Assembly (NCBI RefSeq): GCF_902833055.1
Contig: NZ_CADFEJ010000027.1
Location: forward strand, 1-64,000
Direction of reading: 5' to 3'
DNA: 64,000 bases
Source of the DNA: Burkholderia territorii
Lineage (GTDB): Bacteria > Pseudomonadota > Gammaproteobacteria > Burkholderiales > Burkholderiaceae
Part shown: piece after piece, positions 61,952 to 64,000 of the stretch
How the letters are laid out: each line of letters begins with the position of its first letter
Numbering within the stretch: position 1 is the first letter of the stretch
The notes under the pieces: generated by a model
What the model saw: the letters and a program-made list of their open reading frames with translations, nothing else
The model's database searches: none
Told to the model about the DNA's origin: nothing
Program-made: the position numbers and the translations under genes

Positions 61952-64000
61952 GTGGGATTACCGAAAGACACTTCGGATCGCACATGGGACGTGTCGCTGA
62001 TCCAGACTAAGATGGTGCCACCCCGCTTGCCGGCGGGCATCGTGCGCCGGAACGAGCTGTTGGAGCGCCTCGGATCGAAAGGCGACCGCTGCTTGGCTGT
62101 CGTGATCGCACCCGCAGGTTTTGGCAAGACGACTCTGCTTGCCGAATGGAGCAGCGTGTTGCGGGCGAGGAAGCACTTGGTTGCCTGGTTGAGTCTCGAT
62201 GACGAGGATGACGACCCGCAGCAGTTCGGTGCCTATCTGGTGGCCGCGCTGTCCCGCGCATCGGGCGAGTTGGTGCAGCAAGCGCAGCAGCTTTTACGTG
62301 ACGATCTGCTTACGCCCGTGCGCACCATCGTCTCTGTGCTGCTCAACGAGATCGCCACTTGCGACCGTCAGGTTTTTCTTGTACTTGATGACTTCGACCG
62401 CCTGACGTCCAAGGCCATTCGTGCGTTGGTCTCGCGCTTGTTACGGTACGCGCCGGACAATCTTCACGTGTTGCTCGGCGGGCGTAGCGAGCCGGCCCTT
62501 GCGTTGGGGCAATTCCGTGCTGATTCAAGACTTTTGCGGATCGGTGCTGCAGATCTCCGTTTTTCGAATGACGATGCACACGAATTCTTTCGACAGGTGC
62601 GCGGGGTACCGCTGGACCGTTCCAGCGTCGCACTGCTGAACGAGGCAACCGAGGGATGGGTTGCCGGTTTGCAGCTCGCGTCGATTGCACTGCACGAAGC
62701 GGGAGACGCCAGCGAGGTGGCACGAGGTCTTTCTGGAGCGCGTTTAGGCATCGACAGCTACCTTGACGATACGGTGCTCGCCAATCTGCCGACACCCATG
62801 CTGAGGTTTCTGCTGCGTACGTCGATTCTCGACCGGCTGAGCGCTGATGTATGCGACGCCCTGATGGACGACGGGACGCGCAGTTGGGAAAAGCTCGACT
62901 GGCTCGAGCGGCATAACATTTTCATCCAGCCGCTCGACGCCGAACGGCAATGGTTCCGATACCACGCGTTGCTTTCGGACGCGTTGCGTCAGCGTCTCGC
63001 CAGACAATGCATGGGCGAGTTGAAGACCTTGCATCATCGCGCGAGTCGATGGTTTGCGAGCCAGAGCCTGTGGCCCGAGGCCGTGAAGCACGCACTCTCG
63101 GCCGGTGACACATCGGAAGCGGGACAATGGGTAGAAAACTGTGCAATGGCAATGGTCGATCGCAGCGATGTGCGTACGTTACTCGGCTGGATTGCGAAGC
63201 TCCCGCCAGATCTCGTCCATGGGCGATTGCGCTTGCGCCTCGCGGAGGCATGGGCGCTGGCACTGTCACTACAGACCAACGAGGCAGCCAAGGAGGTTGA
63301 ATCCATAGCCGCGGAAGTCTCCCGATCCGGTAGCGACAAAGTACCTTTCGATGAAGCTCTGCCCGTTGAAATCAATGCAGTGAGCGCGATCATCGCAGGC
63401 TTCGACGACGATGGTCAGCATGCGCTCGCGCTCGGACGTGCGGCGATCGCATCGGCATCCGTGTTGCCTGCGATGCCCAGGGTCAACAACTTTGCGGAAA
63501 CGGCGCAAATTTTTGGATTGCTATACGAAGGTGACTTTGATCAGGTGCGAAATGTCCGCGGACTCGCTACGACTCATTTCGGCTCAACGCAGACTCCGGT
63601 GTATGCGGACGTCTACCGTGAATGCATGTTTGGACTCGCGGCACTTGTAGAGGGTGACTTTCGCGAAGCGATGCGAATTCTCGAAGCTGCGCTCGGCTAC
63701 GCCGAAAGTGTGCTCGACCGAAACTCGGCGGCTGCGGCGCTACCTGCCGGGTATCTGGCGTCAATTTGTTACGAACGCGACGATCTCGCGCGTATGCGAG
63801 AAATCGTGGCCGGTCGCGCCGCGATCGCAATGGAGACGTGCCCTCTTGGCGCGTTGCTGCGTTATACGCGTTCGGTAGCCAGACTCCATGCACGTGATGG
63901 CGACATTGGATCCGCGCTCGCCATGATCGAGGATGCACGTCAGGTGGCTGCCAAGCGGCGGTGGTTGCGCCTCCGGGTAGGGTGTGACTCCGAGGCCGTG
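61952..64000 (+). CDS. MalT-type LuxR-family ATPase regulator, 5' part
   Basis: The 683 codons visible continue past the window end. The protein starts at GTG 61952 with AGGACA upstream. It has a STAND-type NTPase domain with Walker A APAGFGKTTLL (residues about 50-60) and Walker B QVFLVLDDFDRL, a winged-helix link, and TPR-like helices from about residue 340. This is the MalT/AlkS architecture, which ends in a LuxR helix-turn-helix outside the window. It would be activated by a ligand binding the TPR region. No target gene is visible yet. Confidence 0.88.
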   Translation, partial: MGLPKDTSDRTWDVSLIQTKMVPPRLPAGIVRRNELLERLGSKGDRCLAVVIAPAGFGKTTLLAEWSSVLRARKHLVAWLSLDDEDDDPQQFGAYLVAALSRASGELVQQAQQLLRDDLLTPVRTIVSVLLNEIATCDRQVFLVLDDFDRLTSKAIRALVSRLLRYAPDNLHVLLGGRSEPALALGQFRADSRLLRIGAADLRFSNDDAHEFFRQVRGVPLDRSSVALLNEATEGWVAGLQLASIALHEAGDASEVARGLSGARLGIDSYLDDTVLANLPTPMLRFLLRTSILDRLSADVCDALMDDGTRSWEKLDWLERHNIFIQPLDAERQWFRYHALLSDALRQRLARQCMGELKTLHHRASRWFASQSLWPEAVKHALSAGDTSEAGQWVENCAMAMVDRSDVRTLLGWIAKLPPDLVHGRLRLRLAEAWALALSLQTNEAAKEVESIAAEVSRSGSDKVPFDEALPVEINAVSAIIAGFDDDGQHALALGRAAIASASVLPAMPRVNNFAETAQIFGLLYEGDFDQVRNVRGLATTHFGSTQTPVYADVYRECMFGLAALVEGDFREAMRILEAALGYAESVLDRNSAAAALPAGYLASICYERDDLARMREIVAGRAAIAMETCPLGALLRYTRSVARLHARDGDIGSALAMIEDARQVAAKRRWLRLRVGCDSEAV

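Overview
The window looks like the replication-origin region of a secondary chromosome or megaplasmid of a Burkholderia cepacia complex bacterium (inference). The grounds are the high-GC coding sequence, gene content typical of Burkholderia (two DUF4148 proteins, a RES/Xre toxin-antitoxin pair, AaeXAB-type efflux), and a complete iteron/RepA/ParAB/parS module that does not belong to a dnaA-type main chromosome. The species cannot be named from sequence alone.

Layout. (1) 0.4-16.4 kb: housekeeping and stress genes, including a DUF429 protein, an HD hydrolase, a YhaN/YhaO-like SbcCD-type pair, a RES/Xre toxin-antitoxin module, a dienelactone hydrolase, a second-copy-type purA with a divergent GcvA-like regulator, and two related DUF4148 secreted proteins. 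(2) 16.4-23.8 kb: the replicon core. A gene-poor stretch leads into about 17 iterons (17.80-18.78 kb), four pairs of which have an exact 26-bp period. A palindrome, repA, a shared terminator, and convergent parB and parA follow, with five palindromic parS-like sites spread over 1.27 kb upstream of parA. (3) 23.8-36.8 kb: an MBL hydrolase/TetR pair, a flavodoxin-like protein, a ProQ-domain protein, a DMT exporter with a histidine-rich tail, a NifQ-like protein beside a tandem Mop molbindin, and a MarR-controlled AaeX/A/B-like pump with its outer-membrane lipoprotein channel. (4) 37.1-46.5 kb: an ectoine catabolism cluster (enuR, eutB, eutC, doeA, doeB, doeX, doeC, doeD), without eutA and without a dedicated ABC or TRAP importer. 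A metallo-beta-lactamase-fold hydrolase and an MHS-family transporter follow on the other strand. (5) 49.5-61.8 kb: a decayed accessory island of lower GC. It holds a DUF1330 gene cut by an IS21 remnant, two IS3-family and two IS5-family remnants, an actP (acetate permease) fragment, a Cys-less isochorismatase-like protein, a MipA/OmpV protein, an H-NS-like protein and orphan secreted or hypothetical proteins. (6) 61.95 kb to the end: the start of a MalT-type LuxR-family ATPase regulator that runs off the window.

How they work together: RepA binding to iterons would fire replication, and ParB on parS with ParA would segregate the replicon. The eut/doe operon should convert ectoine via N-acetyl-diaminobutyrate and diaminobutyrate to aspartate, under EnuR and DoeX control. 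No clearly novel multi-gene system was found. The most unusual structures are the paired-iteron origin, a possible sixth parS-like site 12 kb away, the eutA-less ectoine cluster, and the layered IS graveyard.
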